Shown: positions 37,801 to 52,281 of the stretch, piece after piece
Layout: every line of letters begins with the position of its first letter
Numbering within the stretch: position 1 is the first letter of the stretch
NCBI GenBank assembly: GCA_012064415.1
Contig: SSNU01000063.1
Coordinates: 133,800-197,799, forward strand
DNA from: Gyrodactylus bullatarudis
Taxonomy: Eukaryota; Platyhelminthes; Monogenea; Gyrodactylidea; Gyrodactylidae
Reading direction: 5' to 3'
DNA: 64,000 nucleotides
The notes under the pieces: model-generated
What the model was told of the DNA's origin: nothing
Database searches by the model: none
The model's input: only the letters and a program-made list of their open reading frames with translations
Position numbers and translations under genes: made by a program

Positions 37801-40547
37801 CATTAAAGTATTTGATCGTTGATCCTAGAGAACAATGAAAGTCTAAATACTCTAATATACTATTTTTAGCTTAAACTATGGTTAATTTGAGCTATGATAA
37901 AAACTGTTCATTATAGAACAAGCTCCTTAAAAGCAGATATAACTAGTTAAGTTGAGAATAAACAAATTGAAGACAAACCTTTAATAGAGTTTTCATAATA
38001 AGACAGTTTAACCAGCATTATTTGGCAACTATTTCCACATAAGAGCAGCATATCATCTTTGTATAATTTGTAGGAACAATATCGACTGAGTTGTCTGAAA
38101 GGGCCTTTGGAATTATCAATTGATAATGGATGAAATTTTGAATGAAACTCTGATTTGAGAGAATAATAGATCTGACCGGAATCCATGATAGTAAGGAGAG
38201 TGGCATTACTCACAAAGAGAAGAGTTCTAGGAAAATCGCTAGATTCTAGGCAAATGGTTTTAACTGACTTTTCCAATTTTTCACTAGAGCTTGTTGGGAA
38301 AGCATTCAAAATTTCAGATGGAACATCACAATGTTCAACATCCTGAGGAATATAATTAGATTTAGCTTCAACTGTAGCTGGGAAAAAGACCTCATGTTGG
38401 CATTGACTCGGATCTAGGCCGAATGACTGAAAGATCATGAGAGAACCATCATTTCCCCCAGTGATCTAAAATAAAATTGACTAATTAAGTTAATAATTTC
38501 ACATAAAAATTACATGTATTAACGTAATAGAATTTCATATAAAAAGACCAACTATTCTCTATAAAAACATCAACATTAGGTAATTTCTCAAATAAACATG
38601 TGTGGAGGATGTGGTAACTGGTTAGTTCTTAACATTAATTACCCCCAATAACCTGACTCTAATCCAAAATTTCTTATTTTATCAGTGGCTGCAACTGCGG
38701 CTGTAATAATGGCTGTGGATGCAACTGCGGCTGTAATAATGGCTGTGGATGCAACTGTGGTTGTAATAATGGCTGTGGATGCAACTGCGGCTGTAATAAC
38801 GGATATCCGATTACCATGTGTAATGGATGCATGGGCAACTGTGGCTGTGGCTGCTTAAACACATGCGGTTCTAATAATGCAGTTGTGCCGTGTACTAACG
38901 TCGGTGCTTGCGTCACATTCAACCCATGCATCGGTTGTGTCTATCCGAATGTCGGCAGTGTCTTACCCGTTTGTAACACTGTTGGATGTAATGTTCCTAT
39001 AGCCAATTGTAACGGATGCTGCTGTTATCCTTGTTGTTGCTAGTGCTTTCACCACCAGATATTTTCGTAGTACAGTAAATTTTCGAAATTTATCAACAAC
39101 AATAGAAAAAATATAATCTTTTTGATTCATTTACTTTATATTTATCAATTATAATTTTATGCTACATTTCTATTAACTTCTAATGATTATAATTATTAAT
39201 TTTTCTACGTTTCATTTTAACAGTCTAGAAATATTTAGGGCTGAATAAAAATACATTCATTGCGTTTAGAATTTATCCTACTTGCAGATGGTATAAAATT
39301 TATTACTCTAATGCTTTTTATATTTTATTGAATAGCAAAAGTTAAACAGGTGTTTTTCAAATTTTCGAAAATTCTGTTATTGCCTATTATCTCAGCTCAC
39401 AGACAACCTATTTTTTAAAGATACCAGATTCGTGATGAGCGTGAAATTTTACATCAGATTTTATAACAAGAAAAATAAATCTTGAAAGAATTTTTCAAAT
39501 CAATTTTAGTGTAATTATTGAATAGCTAACTTACAAAAGTGTCTGATCCAGCTTGGAATTTCACGATCCATATATTCCTCTCGTGATGAGCATTGTGGAA
39601 TATTTTAAAAGAAGTTTTATCCTCTTCTATTTTGACATAAATTACTCGACAATCTTCGCCAACAGCAACTAAACCACGATCTGGACAATAATCTAAAGAC
39701 CAGATTCTAGCAGCAAAATTTAGAGAATCAGGAATCGCAGATCTCAACTTGAAAGTACAACTCCAGGAAAATGGTGTTTTAGTTTCATTGAAATACTCTG
39801 ACTGCCAAATTTGTATTGACCGATCCTCAGAAGCGCAGGCAACTCTTGTAAAGTTTTTCAGGTAGAGAACGGCTTTTAAGAAGAATAATGCACCTTTTTG
39901 AGTTCCAATATGAATTCTTACACTGGTCTTCAAGTTATTGTTTTCTAAAAATATTTCTTGTGCGAATATAGATCCAAAAGCAGTTCCAGTAAAAATAAAG
40001 ACACGCGAATGAAAATTTTCAATGCAGGCTGAAAGGCTGAAAAAAGTTGACAATTTATCCTTTAAAATATATTAATTATATTAAATTTATACGACTTACA
40101 TAAGGTTATCTGATATAGAAATTTCAGATAACAAATAAATATTTGAATCATTAAATTGATAAATCTCCAAACAGCCACCAATGTCAAGAGTTAAAAGCTT
40201 CTCAAAAGTATAACTACTAGAAATAATAGATTTCTTATGAGGTAATATTGTTTTTTTGAGGAATTTATCATTTTCATCATTCAGAGTAATTAAACATAAT
40301 ACTTTAATTCCAAAAATGCAGAGCAAATTTTTTGACAAACAACAACCAAGTATGGAACAAAATTCATTTATTTCAAGTGAATCCAAGACTTTGCTCGTTT
40401 TAATATTAAATATACCAAGTTTACTGCCGTAACCTTGAATAAAAGAATTAAATTACCATATAGAATATTGTCTTTGCCTAGCAAATGGATTAGCTTAATA
40501 GGTGCCACATAAGAGGAAACTACTGTTTTAACATGTGAATCAATCAT
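34832..40547 (-). CDS. WDR6: WDR6 homologue, WD-repeat partner of a tRNA 2'-O-methyltransferase (10 exons, 1078 aa)
   Basis: Exons: 40547-40457, 40433-40100, 40036-39535, 38465-37979, 37824-37517, 37430-36912, 36850-36742, 36675-36420, 35553-35372, 35280-34832. All phases match and the sum is 3237 nt. WD-type blades run throughout (CASEDRSIQIW, VAVGEDCRVIYV, ITGGNDGSLMIF, TGSEDCYLGL, ASLSADHLVNIWE). The block around RIDCGGCHRPWHVYYSD matches the conserved CGGGHR region of human WDR6, and the C-terminal LDCYELV...FCCGIGICRF matches its end. Human WDR6 is 1121 aa, so the length fits. In yeast (Rtt10/Trm734) and animals it assists the FTSJ1/Trm7 enzyme in 2'-O-methylation of tRNA position 34; that role is taken from the family. 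Intron 1 is only 23 nt, and intron 3 hosts another gene. AATAAA overlaps the stop codon (minus strand). Confidence 0.85.
36094..36300. repeat. Inverted repeat in WDR6 intron 8
   Basis: The arms at about 36094-36168 and 36202-36300 share GAGGTATACTTCGGTC and CATGTAAAGTTTTACAT in inverse orientation. It is a strong hairpin former within the 866-nt intron 36419-35554. It looks like a small foldback or MITE insertion; no target duplication was identified. Confidence 0.7.
38538..38546 (+). promoter_or_regulatory. TATA box of Cys-rich gene B
   Basis: TATAAAAAG lies 60 nt upstream of the ATG at 38598, inside the WDR6 intron. Confidence 0.6.
38598..39043 (+). CDS. Cys/Gly/Asn-rich small protein B, nested antisense in a WDR6 intron (126 aa, 2 exons)
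   Basis: Exon 1 is 38598-38620 (23 nt), the intron is 38621-38685 (GTTAGT to TCAG), and exon 2 is 38686-39043 ending in TAG. The product has 37 Cys out of 126 residues. It starts MCGGCGNCGCNCGCNNGCGC, with four copies of the 10-residue unit CGCNCGCNNG, then a less repetitive half (PCTNVGACVTFNPCIGCVYP) and the tail GCCCYPCCC. No secretion signal is seen. It has its own TATA box and lies on the strand opposite WDR6, within intron 39534-38466. The 30-nt DNA repeat at 38686-38805 explains the minus-strand Pro/Gln-rich shadow frame. A paralogue is at 32750 and an identical copy at 49720. Function is unknown. Confidence 0.8.
39044..39534. other. Remainder of WDR6 intron 3
   Basis: 3' flank of the nested gene. 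An AATAAA-like GAATAAAA occurs near 39243. No other gene. Confidence 0.4.
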
Positions 40548-41002
40548 TTGAATATTTCGAAAACTAAAACAAAACACTAGACTTTAAAAACCTTTTTAAT
40601 AGATTGCTAGAATTATTCCAAGGCTTTAATCCTGATCCTTAAAGAGAGTGGATTCATAAAATGTTTTAATGATTGGAAAGAAAATTTTGGCAAGTTCAAC
40701 GAAATCTTTTACATTTTTGGGATGAGAAAAATTAATTCTGCCAATTAAGTGATTTAATTATTTAAAATTATTTTTCTTTTACTGCATTCCGATCATTTAT
40801 CCGCCATAAACGCGTTAATAATAAAATTAACTTACGGAATTCAGTAACTCAAGCACTTAGAATTTAGCACGTTCAGTGGTACAAAATATCTTTCATTTGT
40901 TGTCTCTCCTTCTTCAGTCACCAAATACTTTTCTAGGCTCTAAGAGAGCTCAAGATTACGTGCTTAATTAAATAAAGTCCTCTCACCGAAATCGCTAACA
41001 AG
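40548..41002. promoter_or_regulatory. Shared divergent promoter region of WDR6 and G beta
   Basis: 455 bp separate the two start codons, which face away from each other. No TATA box is evident near either start. A TTTTGTTTTAG sequence just upstream of the WDR6 ATG could be a 5'-UTR splice acceptor. Confidence 0.5.
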
Positions 41003-43796
<2,794 letters not shown>

Positions 43797-46100
43797 TTTT
43801 ACCAAATTAACTTCTTCTAATCAACAAATATATATTTTATCTAATCGATTTTCTTGACAAAAACATTTTCGCAAAAAATCGTTGCCCCCAACCCCTGCTC
43901 CATATCCTACTCCTCTCTCCTTACTTTCAACTCTTTTTAATAATAAGGAAAAAATATCCACTTTTGCTGGGTGAGTAAACGCAAAAGATTTGTGTTTGAA
44001 AAATTATCTCAAGGGAATCTTTTTCAAATAAAATGTATGAATATTATTATTTCTAAGCAAAAATATTGTGGTGAATTATATTGGATAGATGATCATGAAT
44101 GAAGAATTTTTACGTTTCTTGTGCTATCATATTTTTATCTTCCCTTCCTGACCAAAACCAACAACAACAACAACACACCAACAAATTCCCTTCGATGAAC
44201 TCTGTTTTTCTAGTGTAAACTCTGAAAAAAGAATAATAGAGACCCATTTATCAAAGTGAAAGACCTTTTGTGTAGACTCGATTTTTTTGCATACTCCACT
44301 AATGATTATTCCACGTGTGCTCACATTTAAATACAATCAAATTATCCTCTCTTTATCATATATATACTACAATATAAATGAGATGATAAATAAATGCTTG
44401 TACGAGTAAGTGAGCCACTTCACTACAGATAACGCAGACCAAAAGAGAAATTACATACAGCTTCCGCTGTGCTCCTCTTAGTACAAATTCTAATCTATAA
44501 AACCACAACAATTACAACAACAACACTACCAAAACAAAGTGATGAATAGAATAGAATATAAATCTATTATTATTATGAAATGAAAACAGTTAAAAGAAAT
44601 TGGAGACCAATGGAATCTTTCTATATACATAATATATAATGCTATTATTACTATTGAATTCTTATACAATATTATGTGTTTCATATTTGTACAATATCTA
44701 ATTTATCTTCCCCTTATTGCTCCCCGAAAAAATAACAAACAAACCCATTCCCTATCAGTATATATATATATCTATATATGTGAATATGAATAATAACCTG
44801 TCCTCAAGCTATACAGAACCTCCTCCTTTGGACACCATCATTCAAGCCGTTCAAAAGAAAAAGAGTGAGCCAAGTCGAATAAATATACACCTAGAGAGGG
44901 TATCACAATGTGCAGAGACTCACTTACCACTGCCACTGCATAATCTAAACGAGAGAGAGAGAGAGTTTCTGGTAATTACTTTCTAATTTTTTTCTTTTTT
45001 TTTCTAATAAATCAACCTCTCCTCTCAAATATTATCACACCCCTGTGTGCAGGTTATTTACAACAACATCACATATGTAAATATATGTAAAAGATCCTTG
45101 ATGATTTTTTTCTCTCAAGGGATATTTTGTTTTTAATTTTATTTTTTTTTGATTTTCTTTGACTCAAGAATTCAGAGATCCATCTGTTCTTTGATGGGGG
45201 GGGAGTGGATTAATGGAGATGGGGTTCTAATCCACCCAAAACCCCCTCCCCCTCTAAACACACCATTAAAAAACATAGTTCATATTCATATTCTGCATTG
45301 AATCTCTCAGCAAACCTTTAATTTCTTCTCTAATCCTCTTCCATGTGATAATTCCTATCTCATTCTTGTTTTCTTTGTAATTGAGCACTAACCACTTGCA
45401 ATCATTTATAACAATTCTCAGTCAATCTCTCCACTACTATAAATATATACAATTTTAAAGTTGACATTTCAATTCAATCAGAAAAGAAAGTTTCAAAACA
45501 CCTACCTTGAGAGAGAATAGATTATAATCGTGAAGCCTTTGTATGAAAATAAATTCTATTAATTACAGTTTAGTACAATTATTATTTAATAACAAACAAA
45601 TAAGACGCAGAAAAAAATCAATCTTTAATGATGAGACCATTCTTAATTACGATTATTGTTAAATAAAAAACTTGCGCTACTTTAACTTTATGTATTATAT
45701 ATACTCTTTATATTTATGAATTTGCTCCCTTCTCTCATTCTCTGTCTGATCTATTGCACATATTATTATTTACTTGAATATATTATTATTATTATACATG
45801 AAGAAAAAATAACAGTTTTACACATTTTTTTAAGAGGCGATTTACAGACGGAAAAAATGAGTCCTTTCAGTACCAATAACCACCTCCACCACTGATCACC
45901 AAAACAAATAAGCCCACAAGAATCATATACTACACTACGCATATAAAAAAAGAACAAGAATTAAGAAACAAGAAAAAATCTATCAAAATGAATCTTTTAA
46001 GTTTTACAAATTGGAAATTTGAACCCTTATGCTCTCTCTATCTTTTCCCTCGAATTTATTTATTATTGAAAATATTTGTGTCTAAATAAAAGAATTTTTT
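43797..46100 (+). other. Probable long 3' UTR and flank of G beta
   Basis: Composition differs from the intergenic repeats: CA-, CT- and CAACAA-rich, no dispersed repeats, and several AATAAA (for example near 44027 and 46085). The 89-codon frame at 44717-44986 is not recognised. Inferred UTR. Confidence 0.35.
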
Positions 46101-46630
46101 TTTCATTCGTTCGATAAAAGTGGGGAAAAAGAGATGGACCATTTATTTTGGGCACTCTTTTTTATTTTGATTTCCATCTTGAAATATATTATATTATAGA
46201 ATACAGTTGTCCTTCGGGTTTGGCTTGTGGGAAAGGGCACACATGACATTTCAGAGGAAAAATAATATTTTTTCCTATCAACATACTTAGTAGTAGGTCT
46301 ATAAGGTATCTCGAACATTTTTTAAACCAAAAATTTCACAAAACGGTAGCAAATTAAATTCTGATCAGAATGGTATAAACCTTTATTGTAAAATTAGTAA
46401 AAGAATTTAAAAATTGGTGTTGCTCTAAATGTGAATAACGAGCATTGAGTTATAAAGGATAATTACAGGCTGTAGGGATTATAATTATCATTGCTAATTA
46501 CAGTTGATTGGAGGAAATGTTTCTAACTTGTTTGACCGTAACATTCATTCTAGCTGAAACATTTTTCAAGCTTTCACCTTGATGAAGCATCTCATGTATT
46601 TGAAATTTTTGCAAAGCATTTATTCGTTTC

Positions 46631-47392
46631 ACGTAAACCTAATTGACATGAAGATGAGAATTTCCTTATTTTTACAAAAAACTCAATATTTTTATCCAGA
46701 AAGCCAGGAAAAAATTTATTTTTTGGATTCCACTATGAAATGAGCTGACTAGTTTTGAAAACAAAAAAATTTCCGAAAAAAATTTAATCTGACCAAAATT
46801 GAGCCGTTTTTTGAATTTCAGAAATGTTTCAAATTTCCACTTTTTCAACTTTCAAATCCAAAATGTTTATCGATTTCAAAGATTTGAAGGAGTTAAATAT
46901 TGATATTCAGGATCAACATTAGACGAAGATTTCGAATTCCCCTGCAGGAATTCACAGAAATTCGTTATTACGGTGGGAAATCGAACCATTTGAAATTTTT
47001 GATTATCACGAAGGAAAATGATCCAAAATATAGAGATTGAACTTTTTCTCGGAAAGAGTAATTTTCTCACAAATTCTACGGCCAAATTCGAAATCTTCGT
47101 CTAATGTTAATGCTGAATATCAATATTTAACTGCTTCAAATTTTTGAAATCGATAAACATTTTGGATTTGAAAGTTGAAAAAGTGAAAATTTGAAACATT
47201 TCTGAAATTCAAAAAACGGCTCAATTTTGGTCAGATTAAATTTTTTTCGGAAATTTTTTTGTTTTCAAAACTAGTCAGCTCATTTCATAGTGGAATCCAA
47301 AAAATAAATTTTTTCCTGACTTTCTGGATAAAAATATTGAGTTTTTTGTAAAAATAAGGAAATTCTCATCTTCATGTCAACTAGCTTTATGT
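46631..47392. repeat. Full-length foldback repeat (about 760 bp, arms about 290 bp)
   Basis: It starts CCTAATTGACATGAAGATGA and ends with the near inverse. Left arm 46631-46925 and right arm 47100-47392 are imperfect inverse copies; the centre is about 170 bp. Partial copies are at 6719, 22382, 23048 and 49078. No coding capacity; non-autonomous. Confidence 0.8.
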
Positions 47393-47835
47393 CATGTTAG
47401 GATATTGAAGAGAGGTTAAAAATTAATGCTATATATAGTCCTAACTTTTAGTCTGCAATAGATTCATCTAGTATACGATACAATATGCAATGCATATTAT
47501 GGATAGACAAGTTTAAAAAATTTCATACTAAAGATTTTATACAGAAAAAGACCTGAGTAATGAATAGCTGATTGAAAATTACATGGATCCTTTCCAGTCA
47601 TTTAGGTCCAGGGGATATCTATAGAAATGTCAATTAAATTGCTTCATCATCTATGACCCAGCTTCAGGATAATTTGGAATGCAAGTATTTTAAAGTAGTC
47701 CATGTGAAAGTATTATTCTATAGTCATCAACTGGATTCTTATGATCTTAAAGTTTGAGTACAAAAGTTATCAGACGGAGTAATTTGAGTCAGTTCTTGGC
47801 TAAACAAAAATAATTTAGCTACGTTCATGATTTAA

Positions 47836-48178
47836 CTCTTGAAGTCGCACTGGCTTATTTCCATCATTTTAGCAACTCATTTATAATTCGTTTATCACCC
47901 ATTCGATAGGAAATCTATTAACCGAGTGGAATGCACAAAATCTAAGCTCTTTCATTTTTTCAACTAAAGTGCTATACTGATTAGTAAATTATGAATAATT
48001 CTCCTAAAGCTTTCAAGATAGCTAGTTTTTGGATCAAAAAAGGACCTAAATTTTGATCGATAACTCCTAAACTAAAATTAGTTGCGTTGAAATATCTGTA
48101 GATTCGTAATCAGCGTATTCACCAACTACAAGATGGCTAAAAGATTGAATGCGAGTTACGATAAAAATTCTCTAAGGG
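47836..48178. mobile_element. piggyBac-type MITE flanked by TTAA
   Basis: TTAA at 47832-47835 and 48179-48182. It contains the CATTCGATAGGAAATCTATTAA block shared with 30540-30804. Confidence 0.65.
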
Positions 48179-48182
48179 TTAA

Positions 48183-49648
48183 GAGAATTTTAAAAAAACA
48201 TTGCACTACTAATAATATCACCAGATTGATTGACAGAGTTATATATATTGAAGAAATCCAAAAAATAACAAATCCTTAAATGAATCATGACTAAAGGACA
48301 GACATACTTTTCTTTCCAAGAATGATACCGCTTATTTGATTAATGAACAATGATCAAATGCAAATGTTTGACTTTTGAAATAGGCTTCATAACAATCATA
48401 TATCCATATTATGGATATCATCCAATAGACCACTGAGTAAAAAGAAATGTTCAAGTTGACATTGAATTTTAATCTATTATTAGGATTTCAATATTACTTG
48501 TTTATTTATTTTATTGATTTCATTAATTTTTACACGTGAAATTTTGTGAAAACCGAATTTTCAATTTCAACTTGATAGTATTTACCGAGTTTATTTTTTA
48601 AAACCTTTTTGACACTGTGACAAGTAGCTTTCTTTTCATCGAAACGATCTCAACTAAAGATGGAGTAAACAGATCACAGTCATAGAAAATTTCTATCGCA
48701 ATAAATTGTGAAATTTATAATCTTAATTTTAATTTTTTTTCACCTTTTTCTCCCCTTTCTTTTTCTACAGATAGACCAATACAAGCCAGAAGACAACATA
48801 GTCAGGTAGCAAGCGGACAACGTTATAGTCAATGTAAAATTTTGTAAAAATGAAGCTGACGTGTGCCCCAAATGTCGTTTCTGCGATTAAATACAGATAA
48901 ATCATAATTCTGAATTAGTGCAATATTTTTGATGGTTTCGAAGAGAGCTACTCATTTCTGATAGGTATTTTTAATGATGTAGGATAAATAGGTCTATTCT
49001 GTGTAAGATTTTTTTACTGACTAAATATGTAAAAATTTTAAAAATAATTAGATAACGGCATTTGGAAGACTAACTAAACCTAATTGATATGAAGATAAGA
49101 ATTTACTATTTTTACAAAAAACTCGATATTTTTCTTCAAATTCACAGAAAAAAATAATTAAAATTCTAAATGGAATGAGCTAATAGGTTATTGATTTTCA
49201 AAAAAAATCCGAAAAAAATTCAATCTGACCAAAATTAGGCCAATATTTGGATTTCACAAATGCACTATATTTCCACTTTTTCAACTTTTGAGCCTAAAAT
49301 AATCATCGATTTCGATGATTCGAAGCAGTTAAGTACTGATATTTGGGAGCCAACATTAGACGAAGAATTCTAATTCACCTGCAAAAGTTCACTGAAATAA
49401 GTCATTAATGTGGGAAATCGAACCATTTGGATTTTTCGATTATCACGGGGTCGCAAATTTAAAGATACTATCGAGGAGGGTGTATAAATCTAAACTCTAG
49501 AATTTAAATAAAAATAATTAAGACAAGAAATTACGTATAGACCAGGTCTAATTAATGATATTTAAAAAATTCTTTAATAGTTAAATTGAGACAGAGTAAC
49601 TAATTTAATGTCGCAGTTTAGTTAACTCATGACCACAGTGATTACCGG
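48183..49648. repeat. Repeat-bearing intergenic stretch
   Basis: 48780-48835 holds the ACAAGCCAGAAGACAACAT unit. 49078-49450 is a diverged partial copy of the 46.6-kb foldback repeat. No gene seen. Confidence 0.45.
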
Positions 49649-49659
49649 ATAGAATTTCA

Positions 49660-49668
49660 TATAAAAAG
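49660..49668 (+). promoter_or_regulatory. TATA box of Cys-rich gene B, copy 2
   Basis: TATAAAAAG lies 60 nt upstream of the ATG at 49720, carried over in the duplication. Confidence 0.55.
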
Positions 49669-49719
49669 ACCAACTATTCTCTATAAAAACATCAACATTA
49701 GGTAATTTCTCAAATAAAC

Positions 49720-50165
49720 ATGTGTGGAGGATGTGGTAACTGGTTAGTTCTTAACATTAATTACCCCCAATAACCTGACTCTAATCCAAAATTTCTTATT
49801 TTATCAGTGGCTGCAACTGCGGCTGTAATAATGGCTGTGGATGCAACTGCGGCTGTAATAATGGCTGTGGATGCAACTGTGGTTGTAATAATGGCTGTGG
49901 ATGCAACTGCGGCTGTAATAACGGATATCCGATTACCATGTGTAATGGATGCATGGGCAACTGTGGCTGTGGCTGCTTAAACACATGCGGTTCTAATAAT
50001 GCAGTTGTGCCGTGTACTAACGTCGGTGCTTGCGTCACATTCAACCCATGCATCGGTTGTGTCTATCCGAATGTCGGCAGTGTCTTACCCGTTTGTAACA
50101 CTGTTGGATGTAATGTTCCTATAGCCAATTGTAACGGATGCTGCTGTTATCCTTGTTGTTGCTAG
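49720..50165 (+). CDS. Cys/Gly/Asn-rich small protein B, duplicated copy (126 aa, 2 exons)
   Basis: Exons 49720-49742 and 49808-50165, identical to the gene at 38598. The micro-exon, GTTAGT donor, fourfold CGCNCGCNNG units and GCCCYPCCC tail are all retained. The duplication brought 71 bp upstream of the ATG including the TATA box, so the copy may be expressed. Unlike the source it is not nested in a functional gene, because only a scrap of WDR6 came along. Confidence 0.75.
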
Positions 50166-50656
50166 TGCTTTCACCACCAGATATTTTCGTAGTACAGTAA
50201 ATTTTCGAAATTTATCAACAACAATAGAAAAAATATAATCTTTTTGATTCATTTACTTTATATTTATCAATTATAATTTTATGCTACATTTCTATTAACT
50301 TCTAATGATTATAATTATTAATTTTTCTACGTTTCATTTTAACAGTCTAGAAATATTTAGGGCTGAATAAAAATACATTCATTGCGTTTAGAATTTATCC
50401 TACTTGCAGATGGTATAAAATTTATTACTCTAATGCTTTTTATATTTTATTGAATAGCAAAAGTTAAACAGGTGTTTTTCAAATTTTCGAAAATTCTGTT
50501 ATTGCCTATTATCTCAGCTCACAGACAACCTATTTTTTAAAGATACCAGATTCGTGATGAGCGTGAAATTTTACATCAGATTTTATAACAAGAAAAATAA
50601 ATCTTGAAAGAATTTTTCAAATCAATTTTAGTGTAATTATTGAATAGCTAACTTAC

Positions 50657-50870
50657 AAAAGTGTCTGATCCAGCTTGGAATTTCACGATCCATATATTCC
50701 TCTCGTGATGAGCATTGTGGAATATTTTAAAAGAAGTTTTATCCTCTTCTATTTTGACATAAATTACTCGACAATCTTCGCCAACAGCAACTAAACCACG
50801 ATCTGGACAATAATCTAAAGACCAGATTCTAGCAGCAAAATTTAGAGAATCAGGAATCGCAGATCTCAAC
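50657..50870 (-). pseudogene. Stranded fragment of WDR6 exon 3
   Basis: The last 214 nt of WDR6 exon 3 with its GTAAGT donor, carried by the duplication. The frame is open but has no start and no neighbouring exons, so it cannot make WDR6. A fused short ORF begins by chance at 50869. Confidence 0.85.
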
Positions 50871-51840
50871 GATGAAGATATTTAAAATAAAGATAAACTT
50901 GTAGCTCACTTTTTTATGCAGTTCAGTTTCATGCCTTTTTTCTCAAGAAAATTTTATTTCTCGTAATTTATCTACTAAAAAGTAGGACAAGTCTTCTGAA
51001 AACTAATTTTTATTGAGAAAAACATATTCTTGATTATCAAAATGGAAATTTCCTTTTTCTGATATAAAAAGAAACCCATTTTCCCCAAAATCACCTAATC
51101 TTGCTTAATTTCTTAGGAATTTCTTTCAAATCATGAAAAAATACTCAATTTTTATTTGAAATTTTGCAAAATAACCTGAATTTTTTCTAAAACTCTCTAA
51201 AAAATCTCGGCACTTGTTCAAAAATTGTAGATTCCATCGAGATTTTGTTTCACGGAAAAAAGCTCGAAAACACATGATTTCATGGGATTAGTTAGTGTTT
51301 AATTATCTTCGAGAATAGACGAAAAATTAGGCCTTTTCTAATATGGATAATATAATTGTATTGATCCAGGATTAAAAGCTGTCAAATATTGCATTCATAG
51401 CTGTTTCTTTAAAAAATCCTTTCAAATCCCGAATTAAAAAAGAGATTTGGATTTACCCACTCAAGCAGCAAGCCACTCTTAATATTAGTTATATTGAAAA
51501 TTATCTTTTATTTTTTTGAAAATTGAAAATTTTTAATCGATCTAATCTGAAAGAATAAATAGAGTTTCCTACAGCTTTTATTTTCTTGGCATTTCGAAAA
51601 AGCATCTTGCTTACTATATCTTGTTTCGTATTAACGATAAGCTTGCCGAACTTTATGAAAATTTCATGTCTAGAGTCCAGAATTTTTATTTGATAATCTA
51701 TTTATTCATTGTTCTGAATTTTGTTAATGAAATTATTGAATTTAAGTTGAATTTTGCTTAAAACGTCATTTAAAGATTAGCGAACAAATTTTAGGCATAG
51801 AGTATTTGAAGAAGAGGACTCAGATTAAAAGCGTAATGAC
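50871..51840. other. No gene seen
   Basis: AT-rich unique-looking sequence without long open frames. Confidence 0.4.
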
Positions 51841-52273
51841 TAGGGCATCAAAAAAACCGTTTTGGCTGTTTGAGGTCTATTTCCATTTCTATCCATATGG
51901 ATGTAATTCAATTAAGTTTGAAATTTATTAGGGCCTGATGTTTAAGGACCTATTTTATATTGGGTCTTAATAAATAAAATAAATTTTGGGCGCTTGAGGT
52001 CTCTCATTTCATTGGTCTGCAAATGTATTTTGTGCAGACCCTTATTCGATTCAATTCATTCTCAAAATCCCAAGGCCAGGAGCTACATCACGCATGAAGA
52101 TTATTTGAGTCGTTACGAAATATGCATCGGAATTTAAAGATCCCTTTGATTAAATTTATCAGAAAATAAATTTCAATTTGTCCTATTCATTTTTCATTAA
52201 TTCCTAATTTTTGTAGTTGCCTAGATTTTAGGGTCCAAATAAAGGAAATAGCCTCCTGTTTTTTGATGCTCTA
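51841..52273. mobile_element. hAT-type MITE with perfect 8-bp target duplication (433 bp)
   Basis: The ends are TAGGGCATCAAAAAACCG and the inverse of TAGAGCATCAAAAAACAG. The flanks are GTAATGAC at 51833-51840 and 52274-52281. TAGGG fits the hAT end rule YARNG. There is no ORF. Confidence 0.85.
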
Positions 52274-52281
52274 GTAATGAC

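Larger units (their letters stand above)
38527..39748. repeat. Source copy of a 1222-bp direct duplication
   Basis: Matches 49649-50870 base for base as far as I compared, with a constant offset of 11122. It covers the promoter, both exons and 3' flank of Cys-rich gene B plus most of WDR6 intron 3 and the last 214 nt of WDR6 exon 3. ATAG is shared at the left edge. Confidence 0.9.
49649..50870. repeat. Second copy of the 1222-bp duplication
   Basis: The same sequence and orientation as 38527-39748, with no indel (both 1222 bp) and no mismatch noticed. The flanks differ immediately outside (CCGG before, GATGAAG after). This is a recent segmental duplication or an assembly artefact. Confidence 0.9.

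Noticed and set aside
38686..38805. Four regular 30-nt repeats, array-like
   Set aside because: They are contiguous in-frame codons for CGCNCGCNNG, with no spacers, in an animal gene; not CRISPR.
38674..38931. Pro/Gln/Leu/His-repeat minus-strand frames (also 32961-33155 and 49796-50053)
   Set aside because: Antisense shadows of the Cys/Gly/Asn repeats.
40547..40577. Upstream extension of WDR6 to 40577
   Set aside because: The extended frame begins with GTG, not ATG; the first ATG is at 40547.
44717..44986. 89-codon plus-strand ORF downstream of G beta
   Set aside because: Lies in low-complexity UTR-like sequence; N-terminal part is a TATA microsatellite translation; no homology recognised.
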